A DNA stretch of 64,000 nucleotides, taken from NCBI RefSeq assembly GCF_024519285.1, contig NZ_JAMZCY010000002.1, positions 124,001 through 188,000 on the forward strand, read 5' to 3'. This document shows, piece after piece, positions 1 through 8,951 of this stretch. Source of the DNA: Cohnella sp. WQ 127256 (lineage in GTDB: Bacteria; Bacillota; Bacilli; Paenibacillales; Paenibacillaceae). Under the pieces are notes generated by a model. The model searched no databases and was not told the DNA's origin. It saw only the letters and a program-made list of their open reading frames with translations. The first letter of the stretch is position 1, and each line of letters starts with the position of its first letter. The position numbers were made by a program, and so were the translations under genes.

Positions 1-270
1 TGTGCCAATGAGTTCAATTACTCCAGCTGTACTCCTGCTAGGAGAGATAAAGGCTGGAATGCAGCTAGAATGTGTATGCCAGCTGTCATTGCGTATATCT
101 TCCGTTTTCCCATTGTATCTCAGCCATGATCCTTCTCTGGTAATGCCAATTAGAATAACATCATATTTACTACGATCTACATGGTCGATTACGGAAGCGG
201 CCGATTGTAAAGATACCTTATATTCAGTGGAGCAACCGCCGAATAGTACAGCTACATTAATTATTGTCAT
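1..270 (-). CDS. D-alanine--D-alanine/D-serine ligase, VanC/VanG-like, N-terminal part (cut by window edge)
   Basis: Ligase that would join D-Ala to D-Ala (or D-Ser) in the cytoplasm for peptidoglycan stem peptides. Only the first 90 codons are in the window; the frame stays open to base 1. The N-terminus reads MTIINVAVLFGGCSTEYKVS followed by a SAASVID-type stretch, the nucleotide-binding start of the Ddl/Van ligase family. The next part (KYDVILIGITREGSW, then IRNDSW) resembles VanG and VanC D-Ala-D-Ser ligases more than housekeeping Ddl, by memory of those proteins. The ATG at 268-270 has a GGGGGA ribosome site just upstream. It is divergent from a MocR regulator, an arrangement known for DdlR and ddl in Brevibacillus brevis. 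The specificity-determining part lies outside the window, so substrate choice (D-Ala or D-Ser) is open. Confidence 0.82.
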   Translation of the reverse strand, partial: MTIINVAVLFGGCSTEYKVSLQSAASVIDHVDRSKYDVILIGITREGSWLRYNGKTEDIRNDSWHTHSSCIPAFISPSRSTAGVIELIGT

Positions 271-571
271 CGTTAAATCCCCCTGTTCCCTGTTGAGAGT
301 ATAGAATGAATTGTAAGGAACAGAGTTAAAGCAATTGACAAGAAAAGGTTAAGAATTCTTAAAAATCTATGAATAATCATAAACGAAAACAATTGGTGAA
401 ATACCGGCTCCAAGTTTGTCACTCATAATTACTTGCGCATGCATTGAAACATTTCTTTTCTACTATCAAAATCCTATTGCTGAAATCTTCAATCAAACCT
501 TATAATGAAACTGACCTTCTATAAGTGGTCGTTTTTATATATTTCAAAAAGACAGTAGTGCGAGGGACTCT
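271..571. promoter_or_regulatory. Divergent ligase/mocR control region
   Basis: This AT-rich gap of 301 bases separates the divergent ligase and mocR genes. On the plus strand a sigma-A-like promoter can be read: TTGCTG at 477-482 and TATAAT at 501-506, 18 bases apart, about 65 bases before the mocR ATG. A 14-base perfect palindrome TTAAGAATTCTTAA lies at 349-362. An inverted repeat CTGTTCC (283-289) / GGAACAG (317-323) lies in the probable leader of the ligase gene. These are candidate binding sites for the MocR protein; that assignment is inference. Confidence 0.45.
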
Positions 572-2005
572 ATGTTTGATATATTGCTTGCGGATTCGGA
601 TGAAACAGATCAGCCCCTCTATATGCAGCTTTATACGCAAATTCGTAAACACATTCGAAGTGGTGTTAAGAACGGTACGCGGATGCCCTCCGTCCGATCA
701 CTTCAAATGCAATTGAATATAAGCAAAACCCCCATTGAAACGGCATATCAGATGTTATTGGCTGAGGGATATGTGAGGAGTAAGCCACGTTCTGGGATGT
801 ACACGGTAAATCCGCATGATACAATCCCCTCATTGCTCCATAACGGGAACGCAAACCCCATTCTCAAGGACCAGCAGCATGACGTCCAGAACTCCGAAGT
901 GCAGGACTACCTCATCGATTTCAATCCTGCAGTCGTGGATGAAGAAACTTTTCCGAATCGGGCATGGAGAAAAATGATAGTTGAAGCACTAGAGGATAAG
1001 GGGAAGAGTATTTATCAATATGGTGATCCTCAAGGGGAGTATCCGCTCCGCAGTGTTCTGGCTGACTATTTAAGGAGCTCCAGAGGCGTTAATTGTACAC
1101 CCGAACAACTGATTATCGGCTCGGGACTTTCTTACAGTATTGGTATCCTTACGAAGCTACTTACAGGCATTCAGTACGTGGCTATGGAGGAGCCGGGTTT
1201 TGCACCGGTTAGGGAACAACTCAGCCATCATGGATATGACCTTATTCCGATTTCCGTTCAAGAGAAAGGACTTTCGCTAGAGCAATTAGAGCAGAGTAAA
1301 GCACAAGCCGTATATGTGACACCTTCTCACCAATTCCCTACTGGAAGCATTATCCCTTATGCCGAACGAGAGTATTTGCTAGAATGGGCGAATACGAGAA
1401 ATGCCTATATCATTGAAGATGATTACGATGGTGAATTTCGTTATTATGGTAAGCCAATTCCCTCTTTGCAAAGTCTCGACCATAAGGGAAGGGTTATTTA
1501 CATTGGCACCTTCTCAAAAGCATTTACGCCTGCAATCCGCATGAATTATATGGTTGTTCCCATAGAAATGATGGACAAGTTGCTGAAATTGCAACATCTG
1601 TTATCGAGCCCCTCACGTGTGGAGCAATTAGCTATGCACTCTTTTATCGAGCAAGGGCACTGGTATCGTCATATTCGGAAGATGCGCAACACCTATCGGA
1701 AAAAGCATCATCGTTTAATACAATTGCTGCATACTCATTTTGCCGACGAGATTGTAATCACAGGACATAGCGCGGGGCTTCATATCCAATTAACGGTGAG
1801 AACAGAACGACAAACGTCTCAAGATTTACTGAAGCTAGCTGCGGCTAAAGGTGTGAGGGTGTATGACTTTCAACAAATGTGGATGGGGAAGAGTCCACCT
1901 GGTTATCCGGTCATTTACTTGGGCTTTAGCGGATTAAGTGAAGCCGAACTAGAGAGAGGCGTTTTATTGTTAAGAGAAGCATGGGCTTGCATGAAAGAGG
2001 AATAA
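572..2005 (+). CDS. MocR/GabR-type PLP-dependent transcriptional regulator
   Basis: A fusion of a GntR winged helix-turn-helix (about residues 12-80, with QPLYMQLYTQIRKHIRSG and PSVRSL) and a class I aminotransferase-like domain (about 115-470). The PLP-binding lysine is visible as K316 in IGTFSKAF, and the cofactor-contacting aspartate region is IEDDYDGEF (281-288). At 477 residues it has the usual MocR length. Such proteins bind DNA and use the aminotransferase fold as a ligand sensor. Its position divergent from a D-alanine ligase suggests it controls that gene in response to PLP and possibly D-alanine, as DdlR does in Brevibacillus. The MFS gene follows after a short gap and may be co-transcribed. 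The target assignment is inference; the family assignment is firm. Confidence 0.9.
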   Translation: MFDILLADSDETDQPLYMQLYTQIRKHIRSGVKNGTRMPSVRSLQMQLNISKTPIETAYQMLLAEGYVRSKPRSGMYTVNPHDTIPSLLHNGNANPILKDQQHDVQNSEVQDYLIDFNPAVVDEETFPNRAWRKMIVEALEDKGKSIYQYGDPQGEYPLRSVLADYLRSSRGVNCTPEQLIIGSGLSYSIGILTKLLTGIQYVAMEEPGFAPVREQLSHHGYDLIPISVQEKGLSLEQLEQSKAQAVYVTPSHQFPTGSIIPYAEREYLLEWANTRNAYIIEDDYDGEFRYYGKPIPSLQSLDHKGRVIYIGTFSKAFTPAIRMNYMVVPIEMMDKLLKLQHLLSSPSRVEQLAMHSFIEQGHWYRHIRKMRNTYRKKHHRLIQLLHTHFADEIVITGHSAGLHIQLTVRTERQTSQDLLKLAAAKGVRVYDFQQMWMGKSPPGYPVIYLGFSGLSEAELERGVLLLREAWACMKEE

Positions 2006-2039
2006 AAAACCAATCGTATTGCTAGGAGAGTGCAACAGT

Positions 2040-3227
2040 TTGTCATCAAGTGTATTACCTTCAGAATCTCTTTCCTTTCGTTATCGTTTAATCACTTTAC
2101 TTCTGGTCGTTGTGGTCGCGGGTATGAGCCAAGGGTTATTACTACCGCTGCTATCGATCATGCTTGAGGATGCCGGTGTCTCATCAGAAATGAATGGGAT
2201 GAACTCGGCGGCTATGTATATCGGGATTTTCTGTACGATGTTTTTTGTAGAAAAGCCAGTTTTGCGTTTTGGGTATAAAAAAGTAATATTAACAGGCATC
2301 ACGCTAGTTACGATGTGCAGTATAATGTTCCCATTCACCGAGTCGTTAGCGGTCTGGTTCGTCTTAAGGCTGCTTGTAGGTGTAGGTGACAGTGCACTCC
2401 ACTTTACAACTCAGCTATGGATTGTCAGTTCAAGCCCTGCCAGTGGGCGAGGGAAATATATCTCTTATTATGGGATGGCATACGGACTTGGCTTCAGCTT
2501 GGGCCCCCTTGGAATTAATCTACTGCCTCTAGGCAGAATGGTGCCGTTCCTTGTGACAAGCTCGTTTTTTGTTTGTGTTATATTGCTCGTGCTTCGGATG
2601 AAAAATGAGGTACCCGAGCGGGCTAAGAAAAATGCTAAGAGCGAGAATCGGTTCGTGGCAACGTATCGTGTCGCGTGGTTTGTGCTCATACCAGGTATCT
2701 TATACGGTTTGATGGAAGCATCAATGAACAGTAGCTTTCCGTTGTACGGCTTGCGTATTGATCTGAGCCAGCATTGGATATCCCTTCTGTTATTGTCATT
2801 TGGCGTTGGCGGTCTGATCCTCCAATTACCGCTTGGGATACTGAGTGATAGGATCGGTCGCAAACCAATACTGATTGTCTGTGGATTAGTAGGTTCGCTA
2901 GCTTTCTTCGCGGTTCCCATAGCAGGAAATAATGTTACGATGCTGTTCGTGTTGTTCGCTATTGCAGGCGGAGTCGTCGGTTCTTTCTTTACGTTGGGTC
3001 TTGCTTATGCAGCGGATATTTTGCCTCGGGCGATATTGCCAGCGGCGAACGTCATCGCTTCCATCCATTTCAGCATAGGAAGTATGATGGGCCCAACTCT
3101 CGGTGGTTATGGTATGCGTTATGTATCTGATCACAGTATCTTTCTATTTTTGGGTGCTGCGTTTCTTATCTTTGCGCTGCTCGGTCTTGGATTTCGTCCG
3201 AAGAGCAAGGCGGAGGTTGGGGGTTAG
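2040..3227 (+). CDS. MFS transporter, 12-TM sugar/drug efflux type
   Basis: Integral membrane transporter of the major facilitator superfamily, about 395 residues with roughly twelve hydrophobic helices. The MFS signature between helices 2 and 3 is present as a variant (EKPVLRFGYKKV), and the matching one in the second half is clearer (GILSDRIGRKPIL). The preferred start is TTG at 2040, because AGGAGAG (2024-2030) sits 10-11 bases upstream; an earlier in-frame TTG at 2019 has no ribosome site. It follows mocR by 34 bases and ends before a strong hairpin terminator. The substrate cannot be told from sequence; with mocR and the ligase next door, export of a wall-active compound or an amino acid is only a guess. 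Confidence 0.85.
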   Translation: MSSSVLPSESLSFRYRLITLLLVVVVAGMSQGLLLPLLSIMLEDAGVSSEMNGMNSAAMYIGIFCTMFFVEKPVLRFGYKKVILTGITLVTMCSIMFPFTESLAVWFVLRLLVGVGDSALHFTTQLWIVSSSPASGRGKYISYYGMAYGLGFSLGPLGINLLPLGRMVPFLVTSSFFVCVILLVLRMKNEVPERAKKNAKSENRFVATYRVAWFVLIPGILYGLMEASMNSSFPLYGLRIDLSQHWISLLLLSFGVGGLILQLPLGILSDRIGRKPILIVCGLVGSLAFFAVPIAGNNVTMLFVLFAIAGGVVGSFFTLGLAYAADILPRAILPAANVIASIHFSIGSMMGPTLGGYGMRYVSDHSIFLFLGAAFLIFALLGLGFRPKSKAEVGG

Positions 3228-3291
3228 GCTGGGTTTGAATACAATTGAATGGAATAGAAGAGGCTGCAGCCTCTGCTGGTTAAATACAAAG

Positions 3292-3321
3292 AAAACACAA
3301 CCTCATGCGGTTGTGTTTTTT
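3292..3321. terminator. Bidirectional rho-independent terminator
   Basis: The stem CACAACC / GGTTGTG with loop TCATGC is flanked by A-rich and T-rich runs, so it can serve the MFS gene on the plus strand and the uridine kinase gene on the minus strand. A separate 16-base perfect palindrome, AGAGGCTGCAGCCTCT, lies just upstream at 3259-3274. Confidence 0.8.
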
Positions 3322-3365
3322 CGTGGTGTCGAGTTAGTCCGACTAACGCTAATGCAGACGTATAA

Positions 3366-3980
3366 TTAGTTCGTTAAATACTTCTCGGTCAGAACGGACA
3401 GAAGCTGGATGCCGACCTCATTCTGGCCCCCTTCAGGGAGGATCAGATCGGCGTATTTCTTGGATGGCTCAATAAAAGCTTCGTGCATGGGTTTTACTGA
3501 ATTCAAATATTGCTTATGAATCGACTGGATCGTCCGGCCGCGTTCCTCGATATCTCGGAGAACCCTGCGTAGCACGCGTACATCGGGATCCGTATCCACG
3601 AATACTTTGATGTCGAGTAATGAGCGTAGATTCTCGTCAGACAATACATGGAGCCCTTCGAGTATGACAATGTTATTCGCCTTAAGCTCTACTGTATCTA
3701 CAGCGGAACGGGCATGAACGGTGAAATCATATACTGGAGCGCGAGCGGGCAGGCCCATTTTAAGACAATTAAGGTGCTGAATTAATAGATCGTTGTCAAA
3801 GACAAGAGGATGGTCGTAATTAAGCGCTTCTCGTTCTGGCATGCTGAGATGTGGTTGGTCCTTGTAGTAGTTATCCTGAGAAATGAACGTGACTTTGTCT
3901 TGTCCTAGACGGTCAATGACGGAGCGGGCAACCGTTGTTTTGCCTGATCCTGTGCCACCGGCGATTCCAATAATTAGCAT
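3366..3980 (-). CDS. udk: Uridine kinase
   Basis: Phosphorylates uridine and cytidine to UMP and CMP with ATP or GTP in the pyrimidine salvage pathway. The 204-residue protein begins MLIIGIAGGTGSGKTT; the P-loop lysine is K14. Further family hallmarks are ISQDNYYKD, NYDHPLVFDNDLL, YDFTVHAR and the segment VILEGLHVL. Length and motif order match bacterial Udk. The frame is open further upstream to 4067, but those residues do not resemble the family. The ATG at 3980 is chosen because homologues begin with the P-loop strand; a GGAGG lies about 14 bases upstream, a little far. It is a single gene between two terminators. Confidence 0.93.
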   Translation of the reverse strand: MLIIGIAGGTGSGKTTVARSVIDRLGQDKVTFISQDNYYKDQPHLSMPEREALNYDHPLVFDNDLLIQHLNCLKMGLPARAPVYDFTVHARSAVDTVELKANNIVILEGLHVLSDENLRSLLDIKVFVDTDPDVRVLRRVLRDIEERGRTIQSIHKQYLNSVKPMHEAFIEPSKKYADLILPEGGQNEVGIQLLSVLTEKYLTN

Positions 3981-4055
3981 GGTGAATGAAGAAGCCTCCC
4001 AGAGAGGATTGAAGTTGTAAAAATAACATTCTAGCATAGCTATCTTATGTAATAC

Positions 4056-4093
4056 AAAAAAAAGCACCTTCTCGTAATCGAGATAGGTGCTAT
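4056..4093 (-). terminator. Rho-independent terminator of the secreted-protein gene
   Basis: On the minus strand AGCACCT pairs with AGGTGCT, with an inner CTCG/CGAG stem and an ATTA loop, followed by a run of eight T. It lies immediately after the stop codon of the gene ending at 4103. Confidence 0.82.
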
Positions 4094-4102
4094 TATGCTG
4101 GA

Positions 4103-4741
4103 TTATTTAGCTGCGGATTCCAAATGGGTGATTTGCTGTTTGTATTGCACATGTAGCTTTTCTAATGATTGCTTGATCACTGTAGCATCTTTGGATTGAA
4201 CGGCTTCGGTTAACTCGATTTGCGCTTGGAAGAAGGCCATGTGAGTATCTGTATTATCATTTTCAATTTTTTCTACATTCATGGATTGTAGCTCGATCTT
4301 CTTCATCGGTGTAAATTCGGCTGCAAGGGATTCCACGGGCTTAGCAAGAGTCGTTATCGTTGCACTAAGCGGGGTATCCACTTTAGTGACAGCAGCATTT
4401 CCGAGTGAACCCGCTGCTGTCACTTCTGTTGTAGAGGAAAAGCTAGTAATAGGAGTTGCTCCGATTAGCTTATCATACTGTGCCATTGTTTTATTCCAGT
4501 CGGCTAAGGTGTCAGGTGCGTACTTCTTAACGATTTCTATAGGATTTGTAAGAGTCGCAATAGGTACGGCCTTAATCGATGTAACGGCTGGAGTTGAAGC
4601 CATCCTCTGTGCGGATTCAAGCTTGGTAAGCGTCTGAGTATGCTTATCGGCAGCGTTCGTAATGGCAGGGCCAGTAGCGACGACGGATGCAAATAATGCG
4701 GATGAAAGGGCAATCTTAGACAAGGTTATTGAGTTAATCAT
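4103..4741 (-). CDS. Unknown secreted helical protein with signal peptide
   Basis: A protein of 212 residues that I do not recognise. Residues 1-30 form a signal peptide (hydrophobic core ALSSALFASVVATGP, probable cleavage after ITNAA), so it is exported. The mature part is rich in Ala, Thr, Lys and Glu. It has a central Thr/Ala-rich stretch (about 95-140) and a C-terminal half of probable amphipathic helices (QAQIELTEAVQSKDATVIKQ region). No cysteines, catalytic motif or surface anchor is visible. It ends at its own terminator and faces away from the two-component pair that follows, with about 155 bases between them. It could be a substrate or regulatory target of that pair; this is only a positional guess. 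Confidence 0.75.
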   Translation of the reverse strand: MINSITLSKIALSSALFASVVATGPAITNAADKHTQTLTKLESAQRMASTPAVTSIKAVPIATLTNPIEIVKKYAPDTLADWNKTMAQYDKLIGATPITSFSSTTEVTAAGSLGNAAVTKVDTPLSATITTLAKPVESLAAEFTPMKKIELQSMNVEKIENDNTDTHMAFFQAQIELTEAVQSKDATVIKQSLEKLHVQYKQQITHLESAAK

Positions 4742-4896
4742 AGTTTCACACTCCTAATGGGTTTGTCTTACAAGATCTACTCTATAGAAGGGCTGTGGCA
4801 GAACATTGGTGTATTTGTGGAAAAACAATGGCACAGCCCAAATGCATTTGGAGCCTTGGTATACTTACAAAGGAAGGAAATAAGGAGGTTGTTGCA

Positions 4897-5646
4897 TTGA
4901 GTAGCCATTATCGCATCGCCGTTGTGGACGATGACCAACATATACGTAATCTGGTTGAGGCTTATTTGAATAAGGAAAGCTATCAAACCATTGGCTTAGA
5001 AAGCGCAGAGGAAGCATTGCGTTTGTGGAAGCAAGATCCACCTGATCTGTGGGTACTGGATATTATGTTACCTGGAATGGATGGGTACGAATTGTGCAGG
5101 CAGATTAGGAATGAGGCTGAAGTGCCGATCATTATGATTTCGGCTAAAGATACAGAGGTAGATAAAATATTAGGCTTAGAGCTGGGGAGTGATGATTATT
5201 TGGTTAAGCCGTTTAGTCCCCGCGAGCTGGTTGCCCGCATTAAACGTCAGCTTCAGCGTTCATACAAACTGAACCACTCCGAAGATAAGGGGACGCTCCA
5301 GCAACCTCCTATACCATCAGTATCAAGGATGGAGAGTGGGAAGCTTCAATTAGTACTGGAGGAAAGACGTGTATTCTGGCACGGTGAAGAAGTGGACATG
5401 ACCAGCAAGGAATTCGAAATGCTTAAAGTCTTCTTAGAGCAGCCGAATCGTGCCTTTACGAGAGAGGATCTGCTGACGTTAGTCTGGGGTGAAGATTATT
5501 TCGGAAGCGACCGTGCTGTCGATCATCTGATTAAACGCATACGCAAAAAAATCGAAGATTTGCCCATTGAGTCCGTATGGGGACATGGCTATCGGATGAG
5601 AACAGATCGGAGTGTGCAATCCTATGAAGCTAGTCCATCAAATTAA
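4897..5646 (+). CDS. OmpR/PhoB-family response regulator
   Basis: A 249-residue two-domain regulator. The receiver domain (about 5-120) has the acidic pair at D11-D13, the phospho-acceptor D55 (WVLDIMLPG), the switch Ser/Thr in MISAKD and the conserved lysine in YLVKPFSP. The C-terminal OmpR winged helix (about 150-240) contains SKEFEMLKVFLEQPNRAFTR and HLIKRIRKKIE. The TTG at 4897 is chosen because GGAGG (4884-4888) sits eight bases upstream; the frame is open upstream, but that part has no ribosome site and does not match the family. The histidine kinase gene overlaps its 3' end by 23 bases, so the two are translationally coupled and form one signalling pair. Confidence 0.92.
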   Translation: MSSHYRIAVVDDDQHIRNLVEAYLNKESYQTIGLESAEEALRLWKQDPPDLWVLDIMLPGMDGYELCRQIRNEAEVPIIMISAKDTEVDKILGLELGSDDYLVKPFSPRELVARIKRQLQRSYKLNHSEDKGTLQQPPIPSVSRMESGKLQLVLEERRVFWHGEEVDMTSKEFEMLKVFLEQPNRAFTREDLLTLVWGEDYFGSDRAVDHLIKRIRKKIEDLPIESVWGHGYRMRTDRSVQSYEASPSN

Positions 5647-7009
5647 TCTCGCGATCGGTGTCGCACTCGTGCTCGTCTTATCTATAACAGCGGTCTTGAT
5701 TCACTATGTGCTTCTGGACCACTTCATGGGGACACAGAAGCAGGATATGAAGAAATTCGGAGCGGCTTTAACGGCTACAATGGTGCAGGAAGCTTCTATT
5801 CGTTCAGAAGTTGGAGTAACAAAACCTTCAACTCTTACGACGTTACCAGCTACGTCCATATCTCCTGTTGCTTCTGGTATTTCGGCCATTGTCACAGATG
5901 TTACAGGCAATCCGATAGTCTTGGAAGACCCGCTACCCATAGCTCCTCAACAAATAGGGCAGTTTACCAAAATGGAATCTTTTGAAGCAACGGGTATGCA
6001 GCATATATGGGATGGGAAGGACAATCGGTTTCTTGTAGAAGTAAGTACTGTTCCACAAGGTACTTTGACACTTCTTACGCCGATTAGCAAAATCAAAGAA
6101 ATCGAACGGGCGTTACTGGATCGACTGCTTCTAGTGTTCTTAGTCGGAGGCATCCTTATGCTTGTCCTCAGCCAGTTCATAACGAGGAAGCTCATTAAGC
6201 CACTCATGAAATTGAAAGAAGAATTAAAGAAGGTGAAGGGGCGTCAATTTGCTCACGTTAATCTGGTCCATGCAGGAGGAGAGATTGGATCTGTCGCTGA
6301 GACGGTTTATGAAATGGCGGATGAATTGAATCGATTTAGTCGGACGCAGAAGCAATTTTTCCAGAATGCTTCACATGAACTGAAGTCGCCATTAATGTCC
6401 ATCGTCGGCTATACGGAGGGGATCAGAGACGGTGTGTTTGAAGGAGAGGACGTTCGTAAAGGCTTGGACATTATTCTAAGTGAGAGCGGGCGATTAAAGA
6501 ATATCGTAACGGAAATGACATTGTTGGCAAAATTGGATAGCGAGGAGGATATTTATAAGCCTTCTGAGGTTTGCTTGAAGGATTTGTTAACGGAGACGAT
6601 TGAACGGATCAACCCTCTGCTAGTTAAAAAAGAAATCATGCTGCACCCTTCCTTCAATGAACAGGAAGAGGGACTTTTGACGATTCGTGCAGATAGAGAC
6701 AAGCTACTACAAGCGCTGCTTAACGTTACTTCAAATGCCATTCGGCATGCGAATAAACATGTTTATGTTCATGCTACTGTAAACAAAGGTCGCGTAGAAA
6801 TTTCAGTGTCCGATGACGGTAAGGGAATTCCAGACGAGCTGCTTCCTTATTTGTTTCATCGCTTTGTGAAAGGGAAGGATGGCGAAACGGGGCTAGGCTT
6901 GGCGATATCACGAGCGATCGTTGAAAGAAGCGGGGGGCTAATCTCGGCGGGGAATCGCAAAGAGGGTGGAGCGATATTCTCTCTTGGATTTCCGATGGTC
7001 GCTCAATAG
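5624..7009 (+). CDS. Membrane sensor histidine kinase
   Basis: Partner of the preceding OmpR-type regulator. It has a transmembrane helix near residues 9-31, an extracytoplasmic sensor of about 130 residues rich in Thr/Pro/Ser, a second helix (about 165-185) and a HAMP-like linker. Then come a HisKA domain with the phospho-acceptor histidine in FFQNASHELKSPL and a HATPase domain: N box NVTSNAIRHA, G1 SDDGKGIP, F box FHRFVKG and G2 GLGLAI. The ATG at 5624 is preferred over an upstream GTG at 5612, since it begins MKLVHQINLAIG and fits the membrane start. A short hairpin TGAACT/AGTTCA followed by TTTT (7046-7065) may end the operon. The stimulus cannot be told. Confidence 0.9.
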   Translation: MKLVHQINLAIGVALVLVLSITAVLIHYVLLDHFMGTQKQDMKKFGAALTATMVQEASIRSEVGVTKPSTLTTLPATSISPVASGISAIVTDVTGNPIVLEDPLPIAPQQIGQFTKMESFEATGMQHIWDGKDNRFLVEVSTVPQGTLTLLTPISKIKEIERALLDRLLLVFLVGGILMLVLSQFITRKLIKPLMKLKEELKKVKGRQFAHVNLVHAGGEIGSVAETVYEMADELNRFSRTQKQFFQNASHELKSPLMSIVGYTEGIRDGVFEGEDVRKGLDIILSESGRLKNIVTEMTLLAKLDSEEDIYKPSEVCLKDLLTETIERINPLLVKKEIMLHPSFNEQEEGLLTIRADRDKLLQALLNVTSNAIRHANKHVYVHATVNKGRVEISVSDDGKGIPDELLPYLFHRFVKGKDGETGLGLAISRAIVERSGGLISAGNRKEGGAIFSLGFPMVAQ

Positions 7010-7105
7010 TCCTACCCAGGAGGAAAAGTTAGGGGATTTGTCGAATGAACTATAAAGTTCATTTTAGCAGAATTCGGAAACTAGGGTCAGAGGGGTATGG
7101 ACACC

Positions 7106-8860
7106 ATGATTAGATTAAGGAGCCGCTTGGTATTAAAGCTATCTGTTACTATTTTGACAATACTTATTATCTTGTGTACGACCCTCATAACGATGCAAAT
7201 ACAGAACACCAAGAAGGCAAGCGAAGAAGCGATTGGTAATTTCAGTGTGCATATCGCGGAAGCCTATGCGGGACAATTCAATTTGAAGTCTTATGAAAGC
7301 TTTATACAGGACGCCCAAGAGAACGATCTCTATTGGAGCCTTCGTGAAGAGATGAATCGGTATCGCCTGCAAATCGGTGCTATGTATGTCTATACGGTAA
7401 AAATAGACGATAAAGGACAACCCCTTATTCTGATCGACGGCCAACCGAAGGACTCGGATGCGGCATCTCCGATCGGTGAGGTCACCGATATGCCGAAGGA
7501 AGCGGTAGAAGCGGTAATGAAAGGGCAGACAGCCAAATCCGGCATTATTCGAAATCCAGAATACGGCGATTATATCTCTTCCTATGCTCCGCTGCGCAAT
7601 TCTGCTGGAGCAGTGATTGGGGTTCTCGGGATTGATACGGACGTATCTGTATCGAAAACAATTTACCGGGAGGTTATTAAGGAAAGTACGTCGCTATTCG
7701 TCTTGATGGGGATTATAGCAATCATTTTTTTCACCTTGATCGTATTGTTCCTGGCTCGTGCATTACGGCCCCTCGGAATGATCGTACAAGGTGCAGAAGC
7801 TATGGCGCGAGGAGATCTCGTAGAAGCCAAAGCCCGCTTAAGTGTGAAGAAAGTAAGCTCTAAGGATGAAATCGGACAAGCCTATTCTGCGATGTTGAAG
7901 ATGACCGAAAGACTTGGCGTTACGCTTGGGGACGTCATGCATGATATCACCCTTACAGCTCGGAATCTGGTGAATTCTACGGATGGGTTCAGTTCAGAGG
8001 CGGAGCAGATGGTCATCTTAAACAAGGAGCTCGAGCAGGCGATCGTGAACCTGACTGACGGAGCTCAGCATCAACGTATGGGGGCAGAGCAAAGCGCCAA
8101 ATCGATGGAGGATATTACGATAGCTATTCAGCGAGCCTCCGAAGCATCAATTAGTGTTTCGAGAGCTTCCAGTGAAGCATTGGAAGCGGCGGAGGAAGGA
8201 AAGAAATCCATCCACAGATTGAGAGAACAAGTCGCTTCAATGTCCGATGTTGCCTCACAGACGACGCAATCTGTACAGGTTCTCAATACGTACATGAGCG
8301 AGATCGAACCTGTGCTTCGGTCGATTACGGATATCGCCGATCAAACTAAGCTCTTGGCACTTAATGCCTCAATAGAAGCCGCAAGAGCGGGAGAGCATGG
8401 AGCGGGCTTCGCGGTCGTAGCCGGAGAAGTACGCAAGCTCGCAGAGGCGGCTTCCGTTTCTGCAACGCACGTTACTTCGTTATTGCTTCAAATTAAGCGA
8501 GAGTCCGCGGATATCGGCGAGCGAATGCTGGCAGGAAGCACGGAGATGATCAAGGGATCTGAGCTATCCGACCGTGCGGAATCTTTGTTTGACGATACGA
8601 TGGATCGATTTGTTCTCGTGAATGGAGAGATTCAGGAAATCTCTACGGTAATGGAGGAGGTTCTGGCGGGCTCCGAAGAGGTGGCTGCTTCCGTAGAACA
8701 GATTTCTCGCATATCGATAGGGTCAGCGGAGAATACGGTATCGATCCAACGGATGTCCACGCATCAATTGGAAGCGGCGAAACGAATTGCCGATACAACC
8801 GAGCAGTTAAAGGAGCGGAGCACCGGTCTGGAAGCCGCGGTTGTTAAGTTCAAGCTGTAA
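7106..8860 (+). CDS. Methyl-accepting chemotaxis protein
   Basis: Transmembrane chemoreceptor of 584 residues. It has an N-terminal membrane helix (about 10-30), a Cache-like periplasmic sensor (about 35-185, with [13 protein letters not shown] and [10 protein letters not shown] typical of single Cache domains) and a second helix (about 195-220). A HAMP domain follows, then a long helical signalling domain. The conserved hairpin tip is recognisable as [20 protein letters not shown] followed by VRKLAE, close to consensus with small deviations (GAGF, AGEV). The ATG at 7106 is chosen because AGGGG (7091-7095) lies ten bases upstream, whereas the in-frame ATG at 7097 is one base from it. It is monocistronic, followed by a terminator. 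The ligand is unknown. Confidence 0.92.
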   Translation: MIRLRSRLVLKLSVTILTILIILCTTLITMQIQNTKKASEEAIGNFSVHIAEAYAGQFNLKSYESFIQDAQENDLYWSLREEMNRYRLQIGAMYVYTVKIDDKGQPLILIDGQPKDSDAASPIGEVTDMPKEAVEAVMKGQTAKSGIIRNPEYGDYISSYAPLRNSAGAVIGVLGIDTDVSVSKTIYREVIKESTSLFVLMGIIAIIFFTLIVLFLARALRPLGMIVQGAEAMARGDLVEAKARLSVKKVSSKDEIGQAYSAMLKMTERLGVTLGDVMHDITLTARNLVNSTDGFSSEAEQMVILNKELEQAIVNLTDGAQHQRMGAEQSAKSMEDITIAIQRASEASISVSRASSEALEAAEEGKKSIHRLREQVASMSDVASQTTQSVQVLNTYMSEIEPVLRSITDIADQTKLLALNASIEAARAGEHGAGFAVVAGEVRKLAEAASVSATHVTSLLLQIKRESADIGERMLAGSTEMIKGSELSDRAESLFDDTMDRFVLVNGEIQEISTVMEEVLAGSEEVAASVEQISRISIGSAENTVSIQRMSTHQLEAAKRIADTTEQLKERSTGLEAAVVKFKL

Positions 8861-8900
8861 GATGAGAAAAGGGGGGCGATCGATTCACCCCCGGCAAAAC

Positions 8901-8933
8901 GTAAAAAGAGACCCTTACAGGTCTCTTTTTTAC
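8901..8933. terminator. Bidirectional rho-independent terminator
   Basis: A perfect stem GTAAAAAGAGACC / GGTCTCTTTTTTAC with loop CTTACA lies between the convergent chemoreceptor and protease genes, with A and T runs suited to both strands. Confidence 0.88.
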
Positions 8934-8951
8934 GTATTCGTAGAAAAAAGT

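Noticed and set aside
1..270. Reading the ligase as proof of vancomycin resistance
   Set aside because: Only the N-terminus is seen, and no vanX/Y, racemase or VanRS partner is in the window; many Bacillales carry related ligases without resistance.
2..304. Plus-strand open frame of 100 codons at the left edge
   Set aside because: It is antisense to the ligase start, which shows clear family motifs on the minus strand.
2468..2920. Minus-strand open frame of 150 codons inside the MFS gene
   Set aside because: It lies fully antisense to a gene with clear MFS motifs, has no ribosome site and its translation looks like a shadow.
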